Of a stretch of 64,000 nucleotides of DNA, positions 54,585 to 64,000 are shown piece after piece. The translations under genes were made by a program, and so were the position numbers. The stretch is from Stemphylium vesicarium (Eukaryota > Ascomycota > Dothideomycetes > Pleosporales > Pleosporaceae), in the NCBI GenBank assembly GCA_004380135.1, contig QXCR01000016.1:248001-312000 (forward strand). The letters are read 5' to 3'. Numbering within the stretch: the stretch's first letter is position 1; the number at the start of each line of letters is the position of its first letter. The notes below the pieces were generated by a model, which searched no databases, was not told the DNA's origin, and was given only the letters and a program-made list of their open reading frames with translations.

Positions 54585-56673
54585 ATGGCGTCCGTAACCT
54601 CTCTCGATCAGGACATGCGGAAACTGCGTATGGATAGATATACTCCCAAAGCAGCAAACGAAGTCCGCATCTGGATCGAAGACACGCTGGGCGAGCGCCT
54701 CCCCGCCGGTGACCTGCTGGATGCGCTAAAGGACGGGACCGTATTATGCAGGTAAGGCGGCATCGAAAAAGGTACCAGGCAGCTGGGTCTATGTAGCTGA
54801 CACTTGTAGGCTTGTAAATTTGGCCATACCCAGTCCCGTCAAGTTCAAGAAGTCGGCAATGCCATTCATCCAGATGGAAAACATTTCGCACTTCCTCCGA
54901 GCCTGCGAACAGCCTCCGCTGAGCATGCCCGCCCACGACCGCTTCCTTACCGTCGACCTCTTCGAATCCAAAGACCCGGCTCAGGTCCTGCAGTGTTTGA
55001 GCGCCTTCAGCCGCGTCGCCAATGCGAAGAACCCCTCAAACTTCCCCACGGCGATAGGGCCAAAACGAGGAGGGCCTGGCCCCTTGAGTCCGTCGTCGAC
55101 CGGCGGAGGGCCCAAGAGTCCTTCCCTCGTATCTCCCGGATACACAAGAAGCAGGGGACCAAGCACCGCCAGCAATACCAGTGGCTCAAGTACCTTCAAT
55201 CCGCTCGCTCGACCGCCAGCCGAGCGAACGTTGAGTGCTGCACGCACCGGGGGTTCCGACACATCGTACACATCAAACGGCCAGCCCAAGTCACCGCCTG
55301 GCGGAGTTAGCAGCTGGAGCAAGAAGGTCGACGAGGGCAGCACAGCGCCCGCCTGGAACATTCACCAGTATGGCTACATGGGTGGTGCCAGTCAAGGCAA
55401 CCAAGGCATCGCATTCGGTGCCCGACGGCAAATCACGAGCGCAGGCCCACACGTGCCCAACATGGCGGAGAAGGAACGACTTCGACGGGAAAGAGCCGCC
55501 GAAGAGGACCGACTGCGTTTACAGGCTGAGGAAGCCGAGAATAAGCGACGGGTCGAGCGCGAGGCCGAGGAAGAGCGAATCCGCGTAGAAGAGGAACAAA
55601 AATGGGAGGAAGAGACACGCAGACAGCAAGAGGCGAAACAAGCCCGTCTCGACCAGCAGAAGCGCGAATGGGAGGAGCAGGAGCGACAGTGGAAGCATGA
55701 GGAGGAGCAGCGACAACGCGAAGAGCGCGAGGCGCTGGAGAAGATCGAGGCCGAGACCCGACGAAAGCGTGCAGGCAGTGAGGCCAGGCTAAAGGGACAG
55801 TTCCTAAGCCAGTACCAGGCTGAACAAGCCAACAAAACACGTAGCCGGCGAGGAAGCAGCGAAGAGCCCAATGCCGAGCGCGACCGCATACGTGAGCTCG
55901 AGCGTCAGCTTGAAGAGGCCAAAGAACGCGAGCGACAGTACCAAGCTGAGCGTGAAGGTCGTCTGCAGGAGAAGAAAGTGCGCGCTCGCTCAAAAAGTCG
56001 TGTACGCGACCGATCTCGAAGCCGCCCTCGACCGCAGCCCCCGCCACGTGCCCCTTCACCTCAAGACAGCAATGTCTCCTGGGCGCAGGCAGACGATCGC
56101 GAGTACCTCCGTAAACAATGGGACCAAACCCAAAGCCAATCCCCACGTCCTCTACCCGAGCCTACCCCTCCATCCCTCCCAGCCCGACCACTTCCAGAGC
56201 CAGCAGCCCGGCCACAACCAGTAGCTAGGCCAGAGTCAGCAACCAGGCCACTCCCCGACCCATCATCCTACGCCAAGCAAAGCCGAACTGATCGTTATCT
56301 CTCCTCCAACCCAGCTCCCGCATCTCCCAAGCCCCAAACCCACATCCCGCCCGAGCTCACCTCTACCTCTGAGCAACGTAGTGAAGATGCCCGCCGCGCA
56401 GCAGCCCAGACAAAGACCAAGGCCGGCGGATGGGCTTCTAAATCCCTGCTCGAGCGCGAAATGGAACGTGAGCGGGAACGCCAAAAGGAATGGGAAGAAT
56501 CACAACGTGCATTGCAAGAAGCCGCCAAAGATCCCAATGCCGGCACTGGTTCCGGCCAGAGCTGGGATGTCAACCAATATGGATACATGGGCGGAGATAA
56601 CCAAAACAAGCTTGGTGGTATCGGCGCAGGCAAGAGACAGATTGTTGGACCAAGATTGTTCGGACCTCGTTAA
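54585..56673 (+). CDS. Calponin-homology domain protein with coiled coil and calponin-like repeats
   Basis: Exons 54585-54751 and 54810-56673 (58-bp intron) encode 676 residues. A CH domain (about 15-145; E-V-R-I-W-I-E-D-T-L-G and D-G-T-V-L-C-R) is followed by a disordered Ser/Pro/Gly region. A calponin-family repeat (N-I-H-Q-Y-G-Y-M-G-G) lies near residue 265, a long Glu/Arg/Gln-rich coiled coil (about 290-480) comes next, then a Pro-rich region and a second repeat at the C-terminus (D-V-N-Q-Y-G-Y-M-G-G). Fungal transgelin-like proteins (Scp1/Stg1 type) bundle actin. This one is longer, with a coiled-coil insert between the two repeats. The cytoskeletal role is inferred. Confidence 0.85.
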
Positions 56674-56842
56674 GGTGATTCTATGGGTATCGTTTTCAAA
56701 GCTTCATTTGGAGTTGCGATAGAATTGTTTGCACATTAGCGTAGTTAGACCAGAAACCATTAATCACAACAAACCAACTTTTCCTTTGTCAACACATGCT
56801 AGCTTTCTTCCCCCGATCGTCTTCGCCGCGCACCCCTCTTTC

Positions 56843-57240
56843 TCAAACCGTCGTCTTCTTCTTCCCAATCTGTACATTCCAACTAAATTCCCCCACTCGT
56901 TCCAAACCTAGCTTAAATTGACTTGAAAATATCGCGCCATTACCACGCTGCTCCTCCCCTTCCTTGCCTTCTTCTTTACTGTCTTCAATTGGCCATTCGA
57001 CGACTTCCCAGTCGCCGCCTAGCTCTTCTTCAATCTCTTGACGAGAGAGAGTGGTTGGAAGGGCGGGGTCGTGTAGCCCTTGCTCTAGGTGTTTGTTAGA
57101 TCTCTGTGTGTATATATCTGTGTATAAGTAGCGGAGCACGTAGCGGAGCGCGTACTCGTGCTTTCAGCCATCTTGGCTTCCGCGAGCGCGGTGTGATATG
57201 TTCCGCCTTGTTGAGGCATGTTGTGTGCAACAGGTCCCAT
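56843..57240 (-). CDS. Small acidic protein, inferred two-exon gene
   Basis: Exons 57156-57240 and 56843-57084 (71-bp intron with GTACGC donor and CTAG acceptor) encode 108 residues starting M-G-P-V-A-H-N-M-P-Q-Q. The second exon includes L-P-T-T-L-S-R-Q-E-I and G-G-D-W-E-V-V-E-W-P-I-E-D-S-K-E-E, an acidic stretch. It converges on the calponin-homology gene. An upstream frame (57268-57510, minus) may be an extra exon or unrelated. Function unknown; the splice is consistent but not confirmed. Confidence 0.4.
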
Positions 57241-58722
57241 CTCCCTTCTTGCTTCGACCAAGAGGGCTTATCTATGGTGATGCGGGATGTGGGGTATTGT
57301 AATGTGGGGATTAGTTTCAAGGAAAAGGGTGTAGGTAGTCACAGATGTGTAAATGGGTGGTATAGCACCAAGGATTATTTCCCACGCAGGCTTGAGCGGT
57401 GGAGGTGTGGAGGTGAAGGGGTTGTGGTTGCCTGACTGCGCCACTGAGCTGCGGGGTTGCTGGGAGGTGTGGTTGAGAGGCGAGGATGGCTCGGGTAGAA
57501 CGGCTGTCATGAATGTGGCTGGATGGGTCTACTGATTATGGTGTGGGATTCTATGGATTCTATGCCGTATTCTTGAGCCAACGCGATGTATCGTCCGGTA
57601 TGAGAGAGAAGTATACCAATACTAGGAAAGACCTTTTTTCTCTAGTTTTGACTAGGTACTGAGATTTTGATTAATGTTGAAATCAACGTCTCAGCGATAG
57701 ACATATGGCTTGCGCGAGATGAGAACAGAGACTGAAAGCGTGATCCAAAGACATCGGACATTGTGAATGTGGATTAAAAGATTCTCTCTCCCCTAGCCTG
57801 CGTTCATGTTCGGTTTCATCTTGCATAGGAGTCTACACGTGAATTATTTGGGGTTTCGTGCTATCGATCCTTCTCTTCGCGCACTGAGATGGAATGGGTA
57901 GGTTGACTGCCCATGTGGTGGCAGGAATCTTGGCGATCCGAAATACCTCGAGTCGCGGCGTGAAGACAGTATGAGGAAATGAAAGGCTCGTCAGGGAGGG
58001 GGTAGAAGCGAGGCCAAGACGTCAAGTACCGCTTGGCGTCGTCTTGCTTAATTGTGACGCAATTACAACTCTTTCATCCATCGAGGAGCCCACCAATACG
58101 TCTTCCGCAGAGCCAGTACTCGTTAGCATCGCAAAACATAATCTGTGTCGCCGTTGAATTTCGATAGTGAACGGACTCCTAAAACGTGGTGTTGGCGCGA
58201 ACAAGCATATCGAATCTCCAAGCACGCCGTACCAAACCCAAACGCCAACCCCTGCCAACACTTTTGTCGCCCTCCGCACCCCGCGGGCACCTAGTGCATC
58301 GACAATCGACGGGAAATCGATCGCGGCTGAGGCTGAAATGCTCGATATTGGCTGAATCGCATAGGATTCGGCTTTGAAAAGCACCGACGCGAGGCTAGAA
58401 TTCCACTACTGTCTCAACGTTACCATGACATCACCACTCCGGCATCGAACCATCAACACAGCGCAAAACATGGCAGACACCACGAGCTTGCACGCTCAGC
58501 CTAGCGCTTTGATTGACATACTTTGGCATCACTCTTATACCGTCTCTCTGGATTCCCAGCAGAGCCGGCAACCTTCGCGGACTATACCCCAGACTGTCCC
58601 AGCCGTTCTTCTTTAGCCATCTTTGTTTACGCTCGCATTTTAGGTAGTGGATCCACCCTTGTGGACTTGCGCTACCGAAACCATCTCGGAATCGCCTTTC
58701 TTTAGGCCCCGGAGCCTTTGCT
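57241..58722. other. Intergenic, upstream of the ABC transporter
   Basis: 1.5 kb. A minus-strand frame at 57268-57510 (80 codons, N-terminal P/S/T-rich) and one at 58022-58384 are noted but not supported. It should contain the promoter of the transporter; pyrimidine stretches and TTTTTTCTCT at 57635 are seen. Confidence 0.35.
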
Positions 58723-61700
58723 ATGTCTTCAAACGATGGTATTCCGACTCCGTCGCATCTCCCTGGCGGCTGGGTAGAGACGCCTGCAGACCCTAGCCGA
58801 CACCAATCATACATCGGATCGCAACAACGCACTCATGTTGGTTCAGTTACTCCAGATGCTCGGGGAAGAGAGCATCATGACGGCACCTTCATTTCCAATG
58901 CACTACACACCAGCAGCCAGAACTATTACGGGGCTGATGCTCAGGGTCTTTCATCCGCGTCCAGCAATTCTACGGCAGTCGCGTCACCAGACTTGCGACC
59001 GTCGCAAGATGCAAAAAACTTGCCAATAGCTCAAGACGAGGCCAATGGAGGTGATGAGGAAACACAATCAGAGCCGGGCAACGACTACCTCCAGAAGACG
59101 ACATCAGGGGACCCTGTTGAACAGCAAATCGTGCTCGAGGATGATTCGTCAGATTCTGAGCATGAGGGTCCAGCTGAGAAGAGCACCCCGTCAGGAAAGA
59201 GACCTACTCTGCAATCTAAGAATTCGAAGCCAATGACTGAAGATGACCTCTTCCGCGCATTGTCTAGAAGAAAGACAAGCCAAAGTAATGGTCTCAGCAA
59301 GACCAATACCAACGCGACTGGCCGTAGCACGGAGGAAGAAGATGAGATCAACAAACTGATGTCAAAGATGTTTGGACGTACCAGACAAGAATCATCAGAG
59401 GAAGAGAAGACTAGGCATCAGGGTGTCATCTTCAAACACTTGACAGTGAAGGGTATGGGAATTGGTGCGGCTTTGCAGCCAACCGTTGGGTCACTTTTCT
59501 TAGACCCTGCGAGATTCTTCAAGAATCTCTTCACAAAAGGACCGCGGCAGGCTGCTGGCAAGCCGCCAGTACGTACTATCCTTGATGACTTTTCCGGATG
59601 CATACGACCTGGCGAAATGGTACTCGTGCTTGGGTATGTCTGTCACACTGATGATCGTGTTTCTTTGCTAACGTAAGCAGACGTCCAGGGGCTGGTTGTT
59701 CGACTTTCCTCAAGATGATCGGAAACCAGAGATACGGCTACGAAGAGATATCTGGAGATGTGTCGTATGGAGGTACCGACGCCGACGAGATGAGCAAGAA
59801 ATACCGAAGCGAAGTCCTTTACAACCCTGAAGATGACTTGCACTACGCAACACTCAAGGTAAAGGACACTCTGAGGTTCGCCTTGAAGACAAGGACGCCT
59901 GGCAAGGAGTCAAGAAAAGAGGGCGAGACCCGCAACGACTATGTCAACGAATTCCTCCGGGTGGTAACCAAGCTCTTTTGGATTGAGCACACGCTGGGTA
60001 CGAAAGTCGGCAACGAACTCATCCGCGGTGTTTCTGGTGGTGAGAAGAAGCGTGTTTCAATTGCGGAAGCAATGGTCACGAAGGCTTCAGTTCAGAGTTG
60101 GGACAACAGCACGCGTGGTCTTGACGCCAGCACCGCGCTTGAATATGTCCAGAGTCTACGGTCATTGACCAACATGGCTCAGATTTCTACGGCGGTTGCT
60201 CTCTACCAGGCTGGAGAGTCTTTGTATGAGCTCTTCGACAAGGTGCTCCTCATTCACGAGGGACGGTGCTGCTATTTCGGACCGACCGAGAAGGCTGAGA
60301 CCTACTTCAAGAATCTTGGCTTCGAAAAGCCCGAGCGATGGACGACCAGTGATTTCTTGACTTCGGTGACTGATGATCACGAGCGACAAATAAAAGAAGG
60401 TTGGGAAGATCGCATCCCCCGGACTGGTGCAGCATTCGGAGAGGCGTTCGCCAGCAGCGAACAGGCCAACGACAACTTCGCCGATATTGAAGAATTCGAG
60501 CACGAGACGAAGCGACAGGCTGAGGAGCGGCATGAGGCCCAAACCAAGGCCACTAAGAAGAAGAACTTCACCATCTCGTTCCCCGCTCAAGTCATGGCCT
60601 GTACCAAACGCCAGTTCCTCGTCATGGTAGGAGACCCGCAGTCTCTCATCGGAAAGTGGGGTGGTATCTTCTTCCAAGCACTTATTGTTGGCTCCCTGTT
60701 TTACAACCTGCAGAACACCGCCCAGGGAGTGTTCCCTCGAGGTGGTGTGATCTTCTTCATGTTGCTTTTCAACGCCCTTCTGGCTTTGGCTGAACTCACA
60801 GCTGCTTTCGAGTCAAGACCGATCTTGCTGAAGCACAAAAGTTTCTCATTCTATCGACCTGCCGCTTACGCTATTGCACAAACCGTCATCGATGTTCCGC
60901 TTGTCCTGATCCAGGTCGTCATTTTCGACATAGTGGTCTATTTCATGGCAAACCTTTCGCGAACGGCGTCCCAATTCTTCATCTCCTTGCTATTCTTGTG
61001 GATCATTACGATGACCATGTATGCGTTCTTCAGGGCCGTGGGTGCGCTTGTTAGTTCGTTGGATGTCGCAACCCGTATTACTGGTGTCGCTATTCAGGCA
61101 TTGGTTGTCTACACCGGTTATCTGATCCCCCCAGCGAAGATGCACCCATGGTTCTCCTGGCTGCGCTGGATCAACCCCATTCAGTATGGTTTTGAAGGTC
61201 TTCTCGCGAACGAGTTCTACAATCTCGACATCCAATGCGTACCTCCGTTCATCGCCCCGCAAGTCCCTGGTGCGCAAGAACAGTACCAGTCTTGCGCGAT
61301 TCAAGGAAATACCCCCGGATCGCTCACTGTTTCTGGCTCCGACTACATCTCTGCAGCTTATGGCTACTCGCGATCACACCTGTGGCGCAACTTTGGGTTC
61401 ATTTGCGCCTTCTTCATCTTTTTCGTTGCGCTTACGGCCTTCGGTATGGAGATCCAGAAGCCCAACAAAGGTGGTGGTGCTGTCACCATTTACAAGCGCG
61501 GCCAGGTCCCCAAGACTGTTGAGAAGGAAATGGAGACTAAAACCCTGCCCAAGGACGAGGAAGCCGGGAATAGCGAGCCCGTCATGGAAAAACACTCCTC
61601 TAGCGATAACGACGACTCCGACAAGACAGCCGAGGGTGTTGCGAAGAACGAAACCATCTTCACGTTCCAGAACATCAACTACACCATTCCATACGAGAAG

Positions 61701-63736
61701 GGCGAGCGCACATTATTGAAGGATGTGCAGGGCTTTGTTAAACCTGGAAAGCTTACAGCACTCATGGGTGCGTCCGGTGCCGGAAAGACGACCTTGTTGA
61801 ACACCCTGGCCCAGCGCATCAATTTTGGCGTCGTCCGTGGCGATTTTCTTGTCGACGGAAAGCCGCTACCTGACTCGTTTCAGCGCTCAACTGGTTTTGC
61901 GGAGCAGATGGACGTTCATGAGTCAACGGCCACAGTACGAGAAGCACTTCAATTTTCCGCGCGCTTGAGGCAGCCAAAGGAGGTTCCTATTCAGGAGAAG
62001 TACGACTACGTTGAGAAGATTATCGACCTACTCGAGATGCGCGACATTGCTGGAGCGGCTATCGGCACGACGGGATCTGGATTGAATCAAGAACAAAGGA
62101 AACGCCTTACAATCGGCGTGGAGCTTGCCAGCAAACCTGAACTCCTTATGTTTTTGGATGAGCCCACGTCTGGCCTCGACTCTGGTGCTGCGTTCAACAT
62201 TGTTCGGTTCTTGCGCAAGGTAAGTCACTCTCGTGATATGAACACGATTCAAAGACAGTCACTAACGTATTGATAGCTTGCGGACGCCGGGCAAGCGATT
62301 CTTTGCACGATCCATCAACCTAGCGCCGTTCTCTTCGAGCACTTCGATCAGCTTTTACTGCTCAAGTCCGGCGGTCGCACGGTCTACTTTGGAGACTTAG
62401 GTCACGACTCCCAGAATCTTATCAAGTACCTCCAGAACAACGGTGCAGAGAAGTGTCCACCGCACACGAACCCGGCTGAGTACATGCTCGAAGCTATCGG
62501 CGCAGGAAACCCCGACTACAACGGCCAAGATTGGGGCGATGTGTGGGAGAAGTCTCAAGAGAACGAAAACTTGAGCAAGGAGATCCAGAAAATCATTTCC
62601 AACAGGCGAGATGCCTCAAAGAACGACGAAGCAAGCGACGACCGAGAATTCGCAATGCCTTATCCGCAGCAGTGGCTCACGGTTGTCAAGCGAAACTTTG
62701 TAGCAATCTGGCGCGATCCACCATATGTGCAGGGCATGGTCATGCTACACATCATCACAGGACTCTTCAACGGCTTTACCTTTTGGAATCTCGGGCAGAG
62801 TCAGATCGACATGCAGTCACGACTGTTTTCTGTTTTCATGACATTGACAATCGCCCCACCATTGATCCAGCAACTGCAACCGCGGTTCATCAACATCCGG
62901 AGCATCTACAATGCGCGTGAAGGCAGTGCCAAGATCTACTCTTGGACAGCCATGGTTTGGGGTACGATCCTTAGCGAGCTGCCGTACCGTATCATATCCG
63001 GCACCATCTACTGGTGCTGCTGGTACTTCCCTCCCGGGTTTCCGCGCGACACGTACACGGCAGCCAGCGTCTGGCTCTTCGTTATGCTGTTTGAGGTGTT
63101 TTATCTTGGGTTTGGGCAAGCGATTGCTTCATTCTCACCGAATGAGCTACTTGCCTCCCTTCTCGTACCGCTGTTCTTCACATTCATTGTATCCTTCTGC
63201 GGAGTTGTTGTACCATATAACGGGCTGCCTTCGTTCTGGCAGAGCTGGATGTACTGGTTAACGCCGTTCAAGTACCTGCTCGAAGGGTTCCTGGCTCTCC
63301 TAACGCAGGGACAGGAGATTACGTGCGAGACCAACGAACTAGCCATTTTCCCTCCGCCACCTGGCCAAGACTGTCAGACGTACGCCGGCCAGTTCGCGCA
63401 GCAAGCGGGTGGCTACATCGAGACCCAGCCGAATGGTAACTGTGGATTCTGTCAGTATGCAACGGGTGAAGCGTTCGCCGCGTCGTTCAACATCTTCCCG
63501 CGGTACATCTGGCGCGACTTTGGTAAGTCTGCCTGCATACTCCTTGTTGCTTCGGCGCTAACTATCAATCAGGCATTATGTGGGCGTTCATCTTCTTCAA
63601 CTTCGCTGTCGTGTTCATATGCACGTGGTTGTATCTCGGCGGCCTGCGCGAGATTAAGTCTTTCTTCAGCCCATCAGCGCGCAAGCAAAAGAAGGAAACG
63701 CAGAAGAAGAAGAAGCAGAGCGGCGACGCAGCATGA
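58723..63736 (+). CDS. PDR-type (ABCG full-size) ABC transporter
   Basis: Four exons, 58723-59633, 59681-62219, 62277-63522 and 63573-63736 (introns 47, 57 and 50 bp), encode 1619 residues. The order is reverse (NBD-TMD)x2. The first NBD has the deviant Walker A G-R-P-G-A-G-C-S-T (304-312, Cys instead of Lys), signature V-S-G-G-E-K-K-R, and a modified Walker B W-D-N-S-T. The second has G-A-S-G-A-G-K-T-T (1000-1008) and L-N-Q-E-Q-R-K-R instead of the standard signature, then F-L-D-E-P-T-S-G-L-D. Such asymmetry is usual in fungal PDR pumps. The N-terminal 230 residues are disordered and Ser/Glu-rich. It exports drugs or other hydrophobic compounds at the plasma membrane. Confidence 0.95.
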
Positions 63737-64000
63737 GGCTAAAGATTTTGGGTGCGTTGTTTGCAGCGTGGCTCGCGGTGAGCTTAGGGAGGCTCGGGAA
63801 AAGTCGTAGCGTGCCCGCGGCCGGAACGCGCAAGGCTGGGTTGGACAGAGGTTTGGAACGGCCCATCCCAGACGGAAAAACTGGGGCTCATATCCGCGCC
63901 GTGCATGTTCCCCGCGAAATGCCTCTTGGGATCTAGAGCATGTGCTAGCACTGAGGAGTTCTAGGCGACAGTGCCGCGACCTTGTAGCTGGGCTGCGAGT
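63737..64000. other. 3' flank of the ABC transporter
   Basis: The frame at 63733-63936 overlaps the transporter stop and is read as a shadow. No further gene to the window end. Confidence 0.35.

Noticed and set aside
55433..56146. A 237-codon minus-strand frame
   Set aside because: Antisense to the coiled-coil part of the calponin-homology gene; the Glu/Arg-rich codons leave the opposite strand open.
63733..63936. A 67-codon plus frame after the ABC transporter
   Set aside because: Begins at the ATGA overlap with the transporter stop and looks like 3' untranslated sequence.
1..64000. tRNA genes, rRNA, CRISPR arrays, bacterial operons, intact transposons
   Set aside because: Scanned by eye for tRNA arms, repeats with spacers, terminal repeats and transposase-like frames; none found. 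A covariance-model search would be needed to exclude tRNAs fully.

Overview
The window is nuclear DNA of a filamentous ascomycete, most likely a Dothideomycete (inference). Genes are monocistronic, on both strands and 0.1-2 kb apart. They are cut by short introns (mostly 47-70 bp) with GTRAGT-like donors, CTAAC/CTGAC-like branch sites and CAG/TAG acceptors. The families are typical of such fungi: HET domain, SAT4-type membrane proteins, DUF3602, chloroperoxidase-type peroxidase, PDR-type ABC transporter, FAD-linked oxidoreductase. Most exon joins below were worked out by hand from splice signals and frame and were not checked against transcripts.

Layout. 0-12 kb: 3' end of an NRAMP metal transporter, a HET-domain gene just downstream of the telomere-capping gene STN1, a small secreted/GPI-like protein, an NTF2-like protein, a RibD-type deaminase divergent from a DNAJC9-like J-protein, two uncharacterised genes and a PQ-loop membrane protein. 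12-18 kb: a secreted BBE-like oxidoreductase, a long gene-poor stretch, a decayed SAT4-type pseudogene and a DUF3602 gene. 18-31 kb: an F-box/WD-like protein divergent from an atypical G-alpha-like protein, a bZIP factor, the mitochondrial i-AAA protease YME1, an RraA-like enzyme and QCR6. 31-39 kb: an SLC49-like MFS transporter, then a 10-exon MACPF-type gene divergent from an aegerolysin gene across 2.1 kb. 39-50 kb: an alpha/beta hydrolase, a secreted GH65-like glycosidase with a reading-frame conflict, a CorA-type Mg transporter and a decayed unknown gene. 50-64 kb: a heme-thiolate peroxidase, a fungal family of unknown function, a complex I assembly factor, a calponin-homology actin-binding protein, a small unknown gene and a complete PDR-type ABC transporter.

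The observations most worth following are the divergent aegerolysin/MACPF pair, which has the arrangement of a two-component pore-forming system, and the 616-residue protein joining a helical N-terminal region to a G-alpha-like domain that has lost its nucleotide-binding motifs. Several mitochondrial genes (YME1, QCR6, the complex I factor) lie here, but nothing suggests co-regulation. No tRNA, rRNA, CRISPR array or intact transposon was recognised.
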